From an uncultured Bacillota bacterium (lineage in GTDB: Bacteria > Bacillota > Clostridia > Oscillospirales > Oscillospiraceae), in NCBI GenBank assembly GCA_947073765.1, contig CAMTMZ010000020.1, forward strand, positions 1-44,936: a DNA stretch of 44,936 bases, read 5' to 3'. Both the position numbers and the translations under genes were made by a program. This document shows positions 22,675 through 31,333 of this stretch, one piece after another. The stretch's first letter is position 1; every line of letters begins with the position of its first letter. Below the pieces are notes generated by a model that ran no database searches, was not told the DNA's origin, and saw only the letters and a program-made list of their open reading frames with translations.

Positions 22675-23746
22675 AAAGGGGAGACGCCGCGGGCGTCTCC
22701 TCTTTTATAATAACCTGTTGTCCCCATGTGGGCCGCAGGGCCAGATACTCCTCATAAGTAATTCCCTGCTCCATGATGGTCTTGGCCGCCTCCTGGCCCA
22801 CATAGCGGTAGTGCCAGGGTTCAAAGCGGTAGCCGGTGATGGAATCCTGTCCCAGATCATACCGGAGGATAAAGCCGTACTCAGCGCAGTGTTCCTTCAG
22901 CCAGGCAAAGGCCGGGGTATCTTCAAAATGAGCCCGGCTGCTGGCCACATTGATGTCCAAGGCCAGACCGGTCTGGTGCTCCGAATGGCCGGGGCGGGCG
23001 GAAAAGGTGTCTACTGTGGCTTGGGAGTTCTGCTTCAGATAACGGTTGTAGGTGTTAGTCTGCTGTCTGTAGGAGCGGTAGGCGGACACACTGCGCAGAG
23101 ATATGCCGTCTTTTCGGGCGCTGTCAGCCATAGCGCGGAAAGCCTGAGCCGCTTCGGGCCGCAGAGAACCGGCGCCGTATTTCCCCCCGAGGACCTCCAA
23201 CTGTGGAACATAACCGGCGGGGAGAATGTAGTGCTTATTCACCAGCACGTCAAGGGCGGAGGGATCGGCAACCTCCCAGATCAGGCTGTAGAAGTCCTGG
23301 TCCTGGTCCATGTTCACCTGGAGCACTACGTCCTCCGCTGTAAGCTTAGGGTGCTCCGCCGACCAGGCGCGATATCGCTCCAGCCGGTCGGACCGGCTGT
23401 TGGGCAAAGTTAACCAGAGCAGGTCCGCCCTGGTCAGAGATCCCTGCTCCAAAAGCTGGAAAAGAAAAGCGTCTTCCCCCATGCGGGCAGTCAAGGCGTC
23501 TTTCTGCTCCCGATTCAGGCCGCGGCTGGCCAGAAGAGCGGGGGCCCGTTTTTGCCGGGCTTCCGCAGCCTTGAGTTCCGCTTCAGTTTGGATGGGAGAC
23601 TTTTGTTCCGCCTGCTGGACAACCGCCTCCATGGGTGAGGCGGTCCCGTCCGTTCTGCTGACAGCCCCGACGGAGGCCAGTGTTCCCAAACAGATCCCCG
23701 CTGCCAGCAGCAGTCGGAGTCCGCGCCCAGTGGTAAATTTGAGCAT
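22652..23746 (-). CDS. VanY-type D-alanyl-D-alanine carboxypeptidase (M15)
   Basis: The 364-residue exported protein has a signal or anchor sequence (LRLLLAAGICLGTLASVGA), a helical N-terminal region of about 170 residues and an M15B peptidase domain. Zinc-site motifs are SARPGHSEHQTGLALDI (SxHxxGxAxD type) and FEPWHYRYVG. It should trim the terminal D-Ala from peptidoglycan stems. It is the last of three minus-strand genes, 15 bases after the PuuD-type gene. AGAAAGGACC precedes the ATG. The last 17 or so residues (EETPAASPLSISGSLK) overlap both the terminator and the end of the HAD gene; an earlier natural stop may have been lost. Confidence 0.88.
   Translation of the reverse strand: MLKFTTGRGLRLLLAAGICLGTLASVGAVSRTDGTASPMEAVVQQAEQKSPIQTEAELKAAEARQKRAPALLASRGLNREQKDALTARMGEDAFLFQLLEQGSLTRADLLWLTLPNSRSDRLERYRAWSAEHPKLTAEDVVLQVNMDQDQDFYSLIWEVADPSALDVLVNKHYILPAGYVPQLEVLGGKYGAGSLRPEAAQAFRAMADSARKDGISLRSVSAYRSYRQQTNTYNRYLKQNSQATVDTFSARPGHSEHQTGLALDINVASSRAHFEDTPAFAWLKEHCAEYGFILRYDLGQDSITGYRFEPWHYRYVGQEAAKTIMEQGITYEEYLALRPTWGQQVIIKEETPAASPLSISGSLK
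22678..22708. terminator. Terminator lying inside the end of the VanY gene
   Basis: GGAGACGCC pairs perfectly with GGCGTCTCC around GCG, followed by TCTTTTAT on the plus strand. It is placed three bases after the HAD stop but within the last codons of the convergent VanY reading frame. Confidence 0.8.
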
Positions 23747-23761
23747 CGCTTTGGTCCTTTC

Positions 23762-24433
23762 TTATGTATGGAAATAATTACTCCGGCAAAGGGTGAGAAA
23801 CCAGGAAAAAATGGCGGCGCCGTCTACGGTATCCAGCCGCCGATGGCTGAAAGACATGCGTTCCGGGTGGAACTGGACCCCTAAGACAGGACGGCCCGGC
23901 ATCTCGATGGCCTCGGCAAAGTTGCTTTCTGACCAGGCGGACGCCGTTAGTCCCTGGCCCAGCTGCCCCGCTGCCTGGTGGTGGGAGCTGTTCACGTGAA
24001 AAATAGGGCCATAGAGCTGGTGCAGGATGGAGTTCTCTTCCGCCCGCACGGGGTGAACCATATCAGACTTTCCGCTGTGAAAGAGCCGCGTTCCAATGGG
24101 AAGATCCTGGATGAGGGTGCCACCCAGGGCAACGTTGATAAGCTGCATCCCCCGGCAGATGCCCAAAATAGGCTTGCCTGCCTGGAAGAAGGCGTGGAAG
24201 AGGGCAAACTCCGCCTCATCTTTGGCCAGATCCGGAGGTTGAGAACCCAAGTCCTCCCCGGCATAGCGGGCATACGCGATATCTCCGCCGCCGCACAGCA
24301 CCAGTCCGGCGCAGGAGAGGTCCGGCGCAGGACAGTAGCCGGCCGCCGGGATGCCGCCGGAGGCTCGGATTGCGGCGCAGTAGTTGTCAGTATGGCCGAT
24401 GGCGCCGGACACCTGAATGATTGGTTCCGTCAT
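23762..24433 (-). CDS. Class I glutamine amidotransferase-like gamma-glutamyl hydrolase (PuuD type)
   Basis: The 223-residue protein belongs to the peptidase C26 group. The triad is visible: nucleophile Cys in GICRGMQLINVALGG, and His and Glu in VQFHPER; SHHQAAGQLGQGL and LCGGGDI are also typical. PuuD hydrolyses gamma-glutamyl-GABA, and relatives act on other gamma-glutamyl amides, which fits the glutamate theme of this window. ATG 24433 is chosen since MTEPIIQVSGA matches the family start; ATG 24448 would overlap the preceding gene by 11 bases. It lies in an operon with the kinase-like gene before and VanY after. Confidence 0.83.
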   Translation of the reverse strand: MTEPIIQVSGAIGHTDNYCAAIRASGGIPAAGYCPAPDLSCAGLVLCGGGDIAYARYAGEDLGSQPPDLAKDEAEFALFHAFFQAGKPILGICRGMQLINVALGGTLIQDLPIGTRLFHSGKSDMVHPVRAEENSILHQLYGPIFHVNSSHHQAAGQLGQGLTASAWSESNFAEAIEMPGRPVLGVQFHPERMSFSHRRLDTVDGAAIFSWFLTLCRSNYFHT

Positions 24434-24437
24434 GCCG

Positions 24438-25064
24438 TTACTGCCCATCCTGGGCGGCCCGGGCTTTGACCAGAGCGATGATTAGGCTTACAGCTCCCGC
24501 TACGCCGGTGATGCCGGAATTAAGGGTCAGGTCGTAGCGGCGCATGTTGCCCCAGGTATGGCCGGTATAATAGTTGTAGTAGTTGGCCCGGCCCTTGTCC
24601 ATCTGAACAATGCGCCGCGCCATGTCGTCGGCGGGGATATGATACTCTTCCACACAGCGCTCTACCCGGCTGGCCATGTCGGCGTGGATAAAGACCTTCA
24701 GACATTCCGGCCGCTCCCCTAACACATAGTCGGAGCACCGGCCCACAATGACGCAGGGGCCCTCATCAGCCAGTTCCCGAATAACCTCCGCCTGAGCGAA
24801 AAAAGCCTGGTGACTGACAGGCACCCCCTGATGCGCCAGGGCAGGCGTACCAATGCCCGCTGGGGCGATAGACAAGTGGAAGCGGCTGCGGGCCCGCTCC
24901 TCTGCCCGGGCGATGAAGTCGGGAGACAAACCGCTTTTCTCTGAGGTTTTTTGTATAATGGTCCGGTCATAGCAGGGGATGCCCAGCTCTGCGGCCAAGC
25001 GCTTGCCGATAAGGCGGCCCCCACTGCCGAACTCCCGGCTGATGGAGATTACATAGTTGCTCAT
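24438..25064 (-). CDS. Cytidylate kinase-like family protein
   Basis: The 208-residue protein starts with ISREFGSGGRLIGKRLAAELG, the modified P-loop region of the cytidylate kinase-like family (PF13189 by memory). VIVGRCSDYVL, VFIHADMASRVERC and KGRANYYNYYTGHTWGNMRRYDLTLNS follow, as in that family. It is probably a cytoplasmic phosphotransferase; the true substrate is not known and essential CMP kinase activity should not be assumed. AAGGAGGTGTGACCTAA precedes the ATG, and a good promoter lies 75-103 bases upstream. First gene of the three-gene minus-strand operon. Confidence 0.85.
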   Translation of the reverse strand: MSNYVISISREFGSGGRLIGKRLAAELGIPCYDRTIIQKTSEKSGLSPDFIARAEERARSRFHLSIAPAGIGTPALAHQGVPVSHQAFFAQAEVIRELADEGPCVIVGRCSDYVLGERPECLKVFIHADMASRVERCVEEYHIPADDMARRIVQMDKGRANYYNYYTGHTWGNMRRYDLTLNSGITGVAGAVSLIIALVKARAAQDGQ

Positions 25065-25138
25065 TTAGGTCACACCTCCTTAATGAGTATAGAGCAGGAG
25101 TGAAAATCACCTTAGATGGAAACACTTTCTCTCTATAC

Positions 25139-25167
25139 AGTATAATACTATAACAGGAAAAAGACAA
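25139..25167 (-). promoter_or_regulatory. Promoter of the kinase-like/PuuD/VanY operon
   Basis: On the minus strand TTGTCT and TATACT are separated by 17 bases, with the start predicted about 65 bases before the ATG at 25064. Confidence 0.65.
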
Positions 25168-25283
25168 CAAGAATTTGTAAACTGTTAAAGAAGATGAATG
25201 CATTCGTTTTGGTGATACCTGCCAAAAAGCAAAGCGCGATTTTTTGCATATCTCCGATTTTGCGGGGAACTGAAAAATAATGC

Positions 25284-25312
25284 TTGCATCCGCTGTAAAA
25301 CGTTGGTATCAT
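25284..25312 (+). promoter_or_regulatory. Promoter of the sugar ABC transporter operon
   Basis: TTGCAT (25284-25289) and TATCAT (25307-25312) are separated by 17 bases. The spacer itself contains AAAACGTTGG, a half-match to the operator cluster just downstream. Confidence 0.7.
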
Positions 25313-25325
25313 AATAGACAGATAA

Positions 25326-25365
25326 CTGGAAACGTTACCGGTAACGTCACCAGTAACGTTTCCAG
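25326..25365. promoter_or_regulatory. Nested LacI-type operators
   Basis: CTGGAAACGTTAC (25326-25338) and its exact reverse complement GTAACGTTTCCAG (25353-25365) flank the 16-bp perfect palindrome ACGTTACCGGTAACGT (25332-25347), which overlaps the first arm. CG steps fall at 25333, 25339, 25345 and 25357, that is 6, 6 and 12 bases apart. The cluster begins about 7 bases after the predicted start, the classic place for repression. The LacI-family protein encoded at 28723 is the obvious ligand. Confidence 0.8.
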
Positions 25366-25408
25366 ACATCTGGTCAAACAGCAAAAAATTTAATAGGAGG
25401 ATATTGAA

Positions 25409-26737
25409 ATGAGCAAATTTAAAAAAGTCCTGGCCCTGGCCCTCAGCGCGTGCATGTCCCTGTCTCTGCTGGCTGGCTGCGGCGGAGAAAAAAGCCCCAG
25501 CGCGAGCGGCGCCCCTGCCGGCAATGGCGGGAGTGACGGCGCGGCCGGCCGCGTATACTGGCTGAACTTCAAGCCTGAGCTGGATGCCGCCGCCCAGGAG
25601 CTGGCCGCCACCTACACCCAGAAGACCGGCGTGCCTGTTCAGGTGGTTACCGCCGCCTCCGGCACTTACAACCAGACTCTCATCGCCGAGATGGATAAGT
25701 CGGAGGCCCCCACTCTGTTCGTCATCGGCAACCAGGCCGGGGTGAAGGAGTGGAAGGACTACGCCCTGGATCTGACCGGCAGCGCCATCGCCAACGAGCT
25801 GAACACCGACGCCTACAACCTCTACGATGAGAATGGCAAGCTGGTGTCCATCGGCTACTGCTACGAGTGCTACGGCATCATTGTCAACCCCGACCTGGTG
25901 GAGAAGGCCGGCCACTCCATGGACGAGATCACCAACTTTGACGGCCTGAAGAAGGTGGCCGAGGACATCCACGCCAACGCCGCCACGCTGGGCTTCGACG
26001 CCTTTAGCTCCTCCGATATGGACGGCTCCTCCTCCTGGCGCTTTACCGGCCATATGGCCAACCTGGAGTACTACTACGAGCAGGAGGGGCAAGTCTGGAC
26101 CGAGTGTCCCCCCACCCTCACCGGAAAGTATATGGACAACTTCAAGAACCTCTATGACCTGTGCATCAACAACAGCCTGACCGACCCCAAGGAGCTGGCC
26201 ACCGGCGGTCACGACGCTGAGGCGGAGTTTAAGGACGGCAAGGCAGCCTTCTTTGTCAACGGTTCCTGGGAGTACGCCGCCGTGAAGGACGCCGTGCCCA
26301 ACGCCACCATGATCCCCTACTACTGCGGCGTGGCCGGTGAGGAAAAGGCCGGCCTGAACTGCGGCACCGAGAACTGCTGGGCCATCAACGCCAATGTCTC
26401 CGAGGCTGACCAGAAGGCCACCATGGACTTTATGGTGTGGCTGGTCTCCGACCCCGACGCCGCCGGCAGGATGGTGGCTGAGCTGGGTGTCCTGCCCTAC
26501 AAGAACGCCCCTGAGTCTACCAACGGCTTCCTGGCCGCCGCCGCCGAGTACACCGCCAACGGCTGCTATGTGATGAACTGGGCCACCAACTTCCAGCCCA
26601 ATGTGGACGCCTACCGCGCCACCCTGGTCGCCGCCCTGAACCAGTACAATGCCGACCAATCCGACGCCAACTGGGAGCAGGTCCGCATCGCCTTTGTGGA
26701 CGGCTGGGCCGCCCAGTACCAGGCCGTCAACGGCTGA
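25409..26737 (+). CDS. Carbohydrate ABC transporter substrate-binding lipoprotein
   Basis: The 442-residue protein is a family 1 extracellular solute-binding protein. It has a lipoprotein signal ending LLAGC (Cys24), a Gly/Ser-rich linker, then RVYWLNFKPELDAAAQELAATYTQKTGVPV and later GKAAFFVNGSWEYAAV and MDFMVWLVSDPDA, typical of maltose/oligosaccharide binders. It delivers sugar to the two permeases encoded downstream. With amylomaltase, glycogen phosphorylase and a LacI regulator in the same cluster, a maltodextrin is the likely ligand. It is preceded by AATAGGAGG and by the operator cluster. Confidence 0.9.
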   Translation: MSKFKKVLALALSACMSLSLLAGCGGEKSPSASGAPAGNGGSDGAAGRVYWLNFKPELDAAAQELAATYTQKTGVPVQVVTAASGTYNQTLIAEMDKSEAPTLFVIGNQAGVKEWKDYALDLTGSAIANELNTDAYNLYDENGKLVSIGYCYECYGIIVNPDLVEKAGHSMDEITNFDGLKKVAEDIHANAATLGFDAFSSSDMDGSSSWRFTGHMANLEYYYEQEGQVWTECPPTLTGKYMDNFKNLYDLCINNSLTDPKELATGGHDAEAEFKDGKAAFFVNGSWEYAAVKDAVPNATMIPYYCGVAGEEKAGLNCGTENCWAINANVSEADQKATMDFMVWLVSDPDAAGRMVAELGVLPYKNAPESTNGFLAAAAEYTANGCYVMNWATNFQPNVDAYRATLVAALNQYNADQSDANWEQVRIAFVDGWAAQYQAVNG

Positions 26738-26763
26738 TCGAAGAATCGCACCCTTTGACAGTG

Positions 26764-26802
26764 AGCCGGGGCGGGCAGTTCGCCCGCCCCGGCTTTCTTT
26801 CC
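26764..26802 (+). terminator. Hairpin after the binding-protein gene, likely partial terminator
   Basis: AGCCGGGGCGGGC pairs perfectly with GCCCGCCCCGGCT around AGTTC, followed by TTCTTT. Placed between the binding-protein gene and the permeases, it would let the binding protein be made in excess, as is usual in such operons. Confidence 0.8.
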
Positions 26803-26810
26803 CCCGCCTG

Positions 26811-26882
26811 TGTAGGGGCGGACATTGTCCGCCCGCATGACCTCTCTGTGTTCCCGGCGGGCGCACGATGTGCGCCCCTACA
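26811..26882. repeat. MITE-like palindromic intergenic repeat, 72 bp
   Basis: The ends are a perfect 10-bp inverted repeat (TGTAGGGGCG and CGCCCCTACA). Inside, GCGGAC/GTCCGC and GCGCAC/GTGCGC each form a small hairpin and GCCCGC pairs with GCGGGC, so the whole can fold as a branched cross. I recall TGTAGGGGCGG...CCGCCCCTACA elements as abundant between genes of Oscillospiraceae. It has inserted inside the ABC operon, 18 bases before the permease start. Confidence 0.8.
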
Positions 26883-26900
26883 AAAAAAGGAGCTGATATC

Positions 26901-27802
26901 GTGAAAAAGAAGATCACTAACAGCAACTCCATCCGGCGCTCTACCCGGCTGTGGAGTCCGCTGTTTTTGGGGCCTGTGGTCATCGCATTTGTCATCGGCT
27001 TTGTCTGGCCCTTTATCCAGGGCATCTGGCTGTCTCTGTGCCAGTTTAAGACCATCTCCGACGCCAAGTTTATCGGCTTTGGCAACTATCTCCGGGCCGT
27101 TCGAGACGCCTCCTTTACCCACGCCTTCTGGTATACCGCCCTGTTCGCCGTGGTGTCCCTGGTGCTTATCAACGTGCTGGCTTTTGCCGTGGCCTACGCC
27201 CTGACCCAAGGCATCCGGGGCAGCAACCTGTACCGCACCGTGTTCTTTATGCCCAACCTGATCGGCGGCATTGGCTGGGCTATATCTGGTCCATGATCTT
27301 CGACGGTATCCTCAGCCGCTGGGCCACTTCCATCCTGATGGACAGCAAATTTGGCTTCTGGGGCCTGATTATCCTGATGTGCTGGCAGCAGATCGGCTAT
27401 ATGATGATTATCTACATCGCCGGCCTCCAGAACGTTCCCGGCGAGATGCTGGAGGCCGCCCGCATCGACGGCGCCACCCGCGCCCAGACCCTGTTTAAGG
27501 TGACCATTCCCAATGTGATGCCCTCCATCACCATCTGCATGTTCCTGTCTCTCACAAACGGCTTTAAGCTCTTCGACCAGAACCTGGCCCTCACCGCCGG
27601 CCAGCCCTTCATCATCCAGCCCGGCGGCACGACCATCAAGACCACCGAGATGCTGGCCCTGAACATTTTCAACACTTTCAACACCCCCAGCCCCACCTCC
27701 CAGGGCACCGCCCAGGCCAAGGCGGTTATCTTCTTCGTCCTGGTGGCCGGCCTGGGCCTGGCCCAGCTGGGCTACACCCGTAAAAAGGAGGTACAGCAGT
27801 AA
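26901..27802 (+). pseudogene. Sugar ABC permease (MalF type) broken by a one-base deletion
   Basis: Two frames together make one binding-protein-dependent sugar permease. The first (26901-27296) reads MKKKITNSNSIRRS... through FFMPNLIGGI and then breaks. The second, shifted by one, carries the rest: YIWSMIFDGILSRWA, the EAA loop EAARIDGATRAQTLFKVTIPNVMPS and the last spans to KKEVQQ. Adding one base between 27273 and 27274 (ATTGTGCTGG instead of ATTGGCTGG) restores IVLGYIWSMIF, the usual family text, and gives 300 codons, the normal length. No slippery run is present. It is either a real inactivating mutation or a sequencing or assembly error. GTG 26901 follows AAAAAAGGAGCTG. The stop overlaps the second permease start. 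Confidence 0.85.
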
Positions 27803-28659
27803 TGAACAAAAAAGCTCTCTCCGCCGAGGGCCGCCGGAAGGCCGTGCTGTCCGCCGTGCTGGCTGTCATCTGTGTCATCTATGTATTGCCGGTGCTGGCG
27901 GTGGTCATCAATTCCTTTAAGCTGAACACCTTCGTCAAAACGGATACCTTTGCCCTGCCTTTCGGGGAGATGTGGGCCGATATGGATAACTTTATCAAGG
28001 GTATGACCTTTGGCAACTACCCCTTTATCAACAGCGTAAAATACAGCGTCATCATTACCCTGCTGTCCACTGCCCTGATCCTGCTGTGCACCTCCATGGC
28101 CGCGTGGTATATCGCCCGGGTGAACTCCCTGTTCTGCAAGGGGCTGTACTTCCTGTGCGTGTTCTCCATGGTGGTTCCCTTTCAGATGGTGATGTACACC
28201 CTATCTAAAACCGCTGACAAGCTGAAGCTGAACACCCCCTGGACCATTCCCATCGTCTACCTGGGCTTCGGCGCGGGGCTGGCCATCTTCATGTTCGTGG
28301 GCTTTGTCAAATCCATCCCCCTGGAAATTGAGGAGGCCGCCGCTATCGACGGCTGCGGGCCCCTGCGCACCTATTTTTCCGTAGTGCTTCCCATGCTCAA
28401 GCCCACGATGATCTCTGTGGGCATTCTGGAAATTATGTGGGTGTGGAATGACTATCTGCTCCCCTCCCTGGTGCTGAATATTACAAAATACCGCACCATT
28501 CCCATCCATATCCAATACCTGAAGGGCAGTTACGGCACTGTGGACCTGGGAGCCACCATGGCCCTGATCCTGCTGTCCATTATCCCGGTGATCGTGTTCT
28601 ACCTCACCTGCCAGAAGCACATCATTAAGGGCGTGGCCGCCGGCGCGGTAAAGGGATAA
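27802..28659 (+). CDS. Sugar ABC transporter permease (MalG type)
   Basis: The 285-residue inner membrane protein has six predicted spans and the EAA loop EEAAAIDGCGPLRTYFSVVLPMLKP that docks the ATPase. The C-terminal KHIIKGVAAGAVKG is the usual MalG/CUT1 ending. It overlaps the stop of the first permease by one base (TAATG), with AAAAGGAGG upstream. No ATPase gene lies in the cluster, so a shared MsmX/MalK-type ATPase elsewhere must energise it. Since its partner permease is frameshifted, the transporter as read would be non-functional. Confidence 0.9.
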   Translation: MNKKALSAEGRRKAVLSAVLAVICVIYVLPVLAVVINSFKLNTFVKTDTFALPFGEMWADMDNFIKGMTFGNYPFINSVKYSVIITLLSTALILLCTSMAAWYIARVNSLFCKGLYFLCVFSMVVPFQMVMYTLSKTADKLKLNTPWTIPIVYLGFGAGLAIFMFVGFVKSIPLEIEEAAAIDGCGPLRTYFSVVLPMLKPTMISVGILEIMWVWNDYLLPSLVLNITKYRTIPIHIQYLKGSYGTVDLGATMALILLSIIPVIVFYLTCQKHIIKGVAAGAVKG

Positions 28660-28662
28660 GAC

Positions 28663-28691
28663 TTGCCTTTTTCCGCCAATTGTGCTATCAT
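28663..28691 (+). promoter_or_regulatory. Internal promoter of the LacI-family regulator gene
   Basis: TTGCCT (28663-28668) and TATCAT (28686-28691) lie 17 bases apart, directly after the permease stop. It would let the repressor be made independently of the operon it controls. Confidence 0.6.
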
Positions 28692-28722
28692 TGCTCAGGC
28701 TTTAAAGAAAGAAGGGTCACCC

Positions 28723-29727
28723 ATGACCATCAAGGATATTGCCCGGCTGTCCGGGTATGGCGTGGCCACTGTGTCCCGCGTGCTCAACGACCACCCTGAT
28801 GTCAGCGAGGAGGCGCGCCGCCGGGTGCTGGCTGTGGTAGAGGAGCAGGGCTTTCAGCCCAACAACAACGCCAAGCATTTAAAGCAGCAGGCCAGCACCA
28901 GCATTGCCATTATTGTCAAGGGCACTATGAATCTGCTCTTTGCTGATTTGGTAGAGAAGCTCCAGGCGCTGCTCCGGGAGGCGGGGCGGGATGCCGCTGT
29001 CTACTACCTGGACGAGGACGCCAATGAGGTGGCCTACGCCCTTCAGCTGTGTCGGGAGCGCAAGCCCCTGGGAATTATATTCCTGGGGGGGGATCTGGAG
29101 CTGTTTCAGGCCGGCTTTGCCCCCATTGCTGTTCCCTGTGTGTTGCTGACCAATACCGCTGAGGAGCTGAACTTTGACAACTTGTCCTCTTTTACCACTG
29201 ACGACAGGGAGGCGGCCCGGCAGGTGGTGGAGCTGCTGGCCGGACGGGGGCACCGGCATATTGGGCTGCTGGGGGGCAACTGGTCCTGTACCCAGATCAG
29301 CTTCCGCCGCCTGACGGGCTGCAGGGAGGCCTGCCTTCGTCTGGGCATCCCCTTCGATGTGGACCGCCAGTGTGTGCCCTGCCGCTACTCTATGCCCGAG
29401 GCCTACGCCGCGACCAAGGTTTTGATGGAACAGTGCCCCAACCTGACCGCTATTTTCGCCGTCAGTGATGTCATGGCTCTGGGGGCCATCCGGGCCCTCA
29501 GTGACATGGGCAGGCGGGTGCCGGAGGATATCTCGGTTGTGGGCTACGACGGCCTTGTAACCGGGCAGTACTCCCTGCCCCGGCTGACCACCGTGCGTCA
29601 GGATACCCAGCGGCTGGCGGAGCGGGGAGTGGAGGCGCTGCTTCGGGGGATTCAGCGCAGAAGCCCTCCTGTTCACGAGCTGGTCCCCTTTCAGCTGATC
29701 GAGGGGGAGAGCGTGGCGCGGATCTGA
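28723..29727 (+). CDS. LacI-family transcriptional repressor
   Basis: The 334-residue regulator starts with the LacI helix-turn-helix and hinge (MTIKDIARLSGYGVATVSRVLNDHPDVSEEARRRVLAVVEEQG, then NNNAKHLKQQ) and continues as a sugar-binding-type effector domain (SIAIIVKG, IGLLGG, AIFAVSDVMALGAIRALSDMGRRVPEDISVVGYDG). It most likely binds the nested CG-centred operators at 25326-25365 and releases them when a maltodextrin-like sugar is present. ATG 28723 gives the family's exact N-terminus; AAAGAAGGG lies before it. Confidence 0.92.
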   Translation: MTIKDIARLSGYGVATVSRVLNDHPDVSEEARRRVLAVVEEQGFQPNNNAKHLKQQASTSIAIIVKGTMNLLFADLVEKLQALLREAGRDAAVYYLDEDANEVAYALQLCRERKPLGIIFLGGDLELFQAGFAPIAVPCVLLTNTAEELNFDNLSSFTTDDREAARQVVELLAGRGHRHIGLLGGNWSCTQISFRRLTGCREACLRLGIPFDVDRQCVPCRYSMPEAYAATKVLMEQCPNLTAIFAVSDVMALGAIRALSDMGRRVPEDISVVGYDGLVTGQYSLPRLTTVRQDTQRLAERGVEALLRGIQRRSPPVHELVPFQLIEGESVARI

Positions 29728-29812
29728 TAACAGAGCTTCTGGAACGTGCGGCGTGGAGGATGACCTTTGCGCCGCCGTCTGTCAAAAATCAACAAGAAAA
29801 GGTGATTCCATC

Positions 29813-31333
29813 GTGAGAAAAGCAGGAATCCTGATGTCTATTTCCTCGCTGCCCTCTCCCTATGGCATTGGCACACTGGGGGCGGAGGCCCGGAAATTCG
29901 CGGATTTTTTAGCCGCCGGCGGGCAAAGCTGCTGGCAGCTGCTCCCTGTGGGTCCCACCAGCTATGGAGACTCACCCTATCAGTCTTTTTCTTCCTTCGC
30001 CGGAAATCCCTATTTTATTGACCTGGATACCCTGGCCGAAGAAGGGCTGCTGAAGCCGGAAGAGTTCCAATCCCTCAATTGGGGAGAGGATCCGGAGAAG
30101 GTGGACTACGGGCTGATGTATGTTACTCGTTATCCTGTGCTCCACAAGGCCTGCGAGCGGCTGTTAGGTCAAAACAGACCGGATTTTTCTACTTTCTGCC
30201 AGGAGCAGAGCGGCTGGCTGGAGGACTACGCCATGTTTATGGCGCTGAAAGATCAATATGGCGGCGAGTCCTGGTTTGGCTGGCCTGAGGATATCCGCCT
30301 GCGCAGACCGGACGCGATGGAAAAGGCGCGGGAGGAGTTGAGTGGGGAGGTGGACTTCTGGAAGGGGGTCCAGTATCTGTTTTTCCGGCAGTGGAATGAG
30401 TGGAAAAAATATGCCAATGGCTTGGGCCTGTCCATTATTGGTGATCTGCCTATCTATGTCTCCGGAGACAGCGCCGATGTGTGGGCCAGCCCGGAGCAGT
30501 TCCAGCTGGACGGGAACGGCCTGCCCACCGAGGTGGCCGGCTGTCCTCCCGACGCCTTTACCGCGGACGGCCAGTTATGGGGCAACCCCCTCTTCAATTG
30601 GGATAAGATGAAGGAAGACGGCTATGCCTGGTGGCTGAGGCGGATCTCCTTTCAATTCAAACTCTACGATACCCTGCGCATTGATCACTTCCGGGGCTTT
30701 GATTCCTACTATGCTATTCCGTATGGAGAAAAAACTGCGAAAAATGGGACCTGGAGGCCAGGCCCGGGTATTGAGTTCTTCAAGACGGTAAACAGGACCC
30801 TTGGCAAGAAAGATATCATTGCGGAGGATCTGGGTTTCCTTACGCCCTCTGTGCGTAAGCTGCTGAAGGATTCAGGCTACCCCGGCATGAAGATATTAGA
30901 ATTTGCCTTTGACAGCCGGGACGCGGACAGCGATTATCTGCCCCACCGCTATCCTGCCCACTGCGTAGTCTATACCGGCACCCACGACAATGATACGATC
31001 CAGGGGTGGATGGCCGCCGCACCCAGGAAGGGCGTGTCCTTTGCCAAGGCGTATCTGCGCCTGACCAAACGAGAAGGCTACCACTGGGGCATGATGCGTT
31101 CCGCCTGGGCCTCCGCTGCTGACCTGGCGGTGATGCAGTTCCAGGATCTGCTGGGACTGGGATCTGAGGCCCGGATGAATATCCCCTCTACCTTGGGAAA
31201 TAATTGGCAGTGGAGGGCCCTGCCCGGCACATTTGATGAGAAGCTGGCCAAGCGGCTGTACCGGGATATGCAGGTATACCAGCGGCTGCCAAAAGCGAAA
31301 AAGTCGGCGCCAAAAACCAGACAGTCCAAATAG
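29813..31333 (+). CDS. malQ: 4-alpha-glucanotransferase (amylomaltase)
   Basis: MalQ disproportionates maltodextrins by moving alpha-1,4-glucan segments and freeing glucose. The 506-residue GH77 enzyme shows [19 protein letters not shown] at the N-terminus, [31 protein letters not shown], the nucleophile Asp291 in LRIDHFRGF, acid/base Glu338 in IIAEDLG and Asp392 in GTHDNDT. The start is GTG 29813, chosen for the family N-terminus (RKAGILM) and the upstream AAAAGGTGA; the frame stays open to 29753. It is followed after 77 bases by glycogen phosphorylase, the usual partner for breaking down imported maltodextrins or internal glycogen. Confidence 0.93.
   Translation: MRKAGILMSISSLPSPYGIGTLGAEARKFADFLAAGGQSCWQLLPVGPTSYGDSPYQSFSSFAGNPYFIDLDTLAEEGLLKPEEFQSLNWGEDPEKVDYGLMYVTRYPVLHKACERLLGQNRPDFSTFCQEQSGWLEDYAMFMALKDQYGGESWFGWPEDIRLRRPDAMEKAREELSGEVDFWKGVQYLFFRQWNEWKKYANGLGLSIIGDLPIYVSGDSADVWASPEQFQLDGNGLPTEVAGCPPDAFTADGQLWGNPLFNWDKMKEDGYAWWLRRISFQFKLYDTLRIDHFRGFDSYYAIPYGEKTAKNGTWRPGPGIEFFKTVNRTLGKKDIIAEDLGFLTPSVRKLLKDSGYPGMKILEFAFDSRDADSDYLPHRYPAHCVVYTGTHDNDTIQGWMAAAPRKGVSFAKAYLRLTKREGYHWGMMRSAWASAADLAVMQFQDLLGLGSEARMNIPSTLGNNWQWRALPGTFDEKLAKRLYRDMQVYQRLPKAKKSAPKTRQSK

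Larger units (their letters stand above)
25065..25408. other. Divergent control region between the kinase-like and sugar-uptake operons
   Basis: These 344 bases carry the minus-strand promoter at 25139-25167, the plus-strand promoter at 25284-25312 and the LacI-type operator cluster at 25326-25365. Nothing else coding is supported. Confidence 0.7.

Noticed and set aside
25148-27085. 645-codon minus-strand frame opposite the sugar-binding protein
   Set aside because: It crosses the promoter, operator array, terminator and repeat element, and its text is Gly/Val/His-rich antisense. The plus strand encodes a clear lipoprotein binding protein.
27260-27300. Programmed ribosomal frameshift in the first sugar permease
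   Set aside because: No slippery heptamer or downstream pseudoknot is visible, sugar permeases are not known to use frameshifting, and a single missing base explains it fully.
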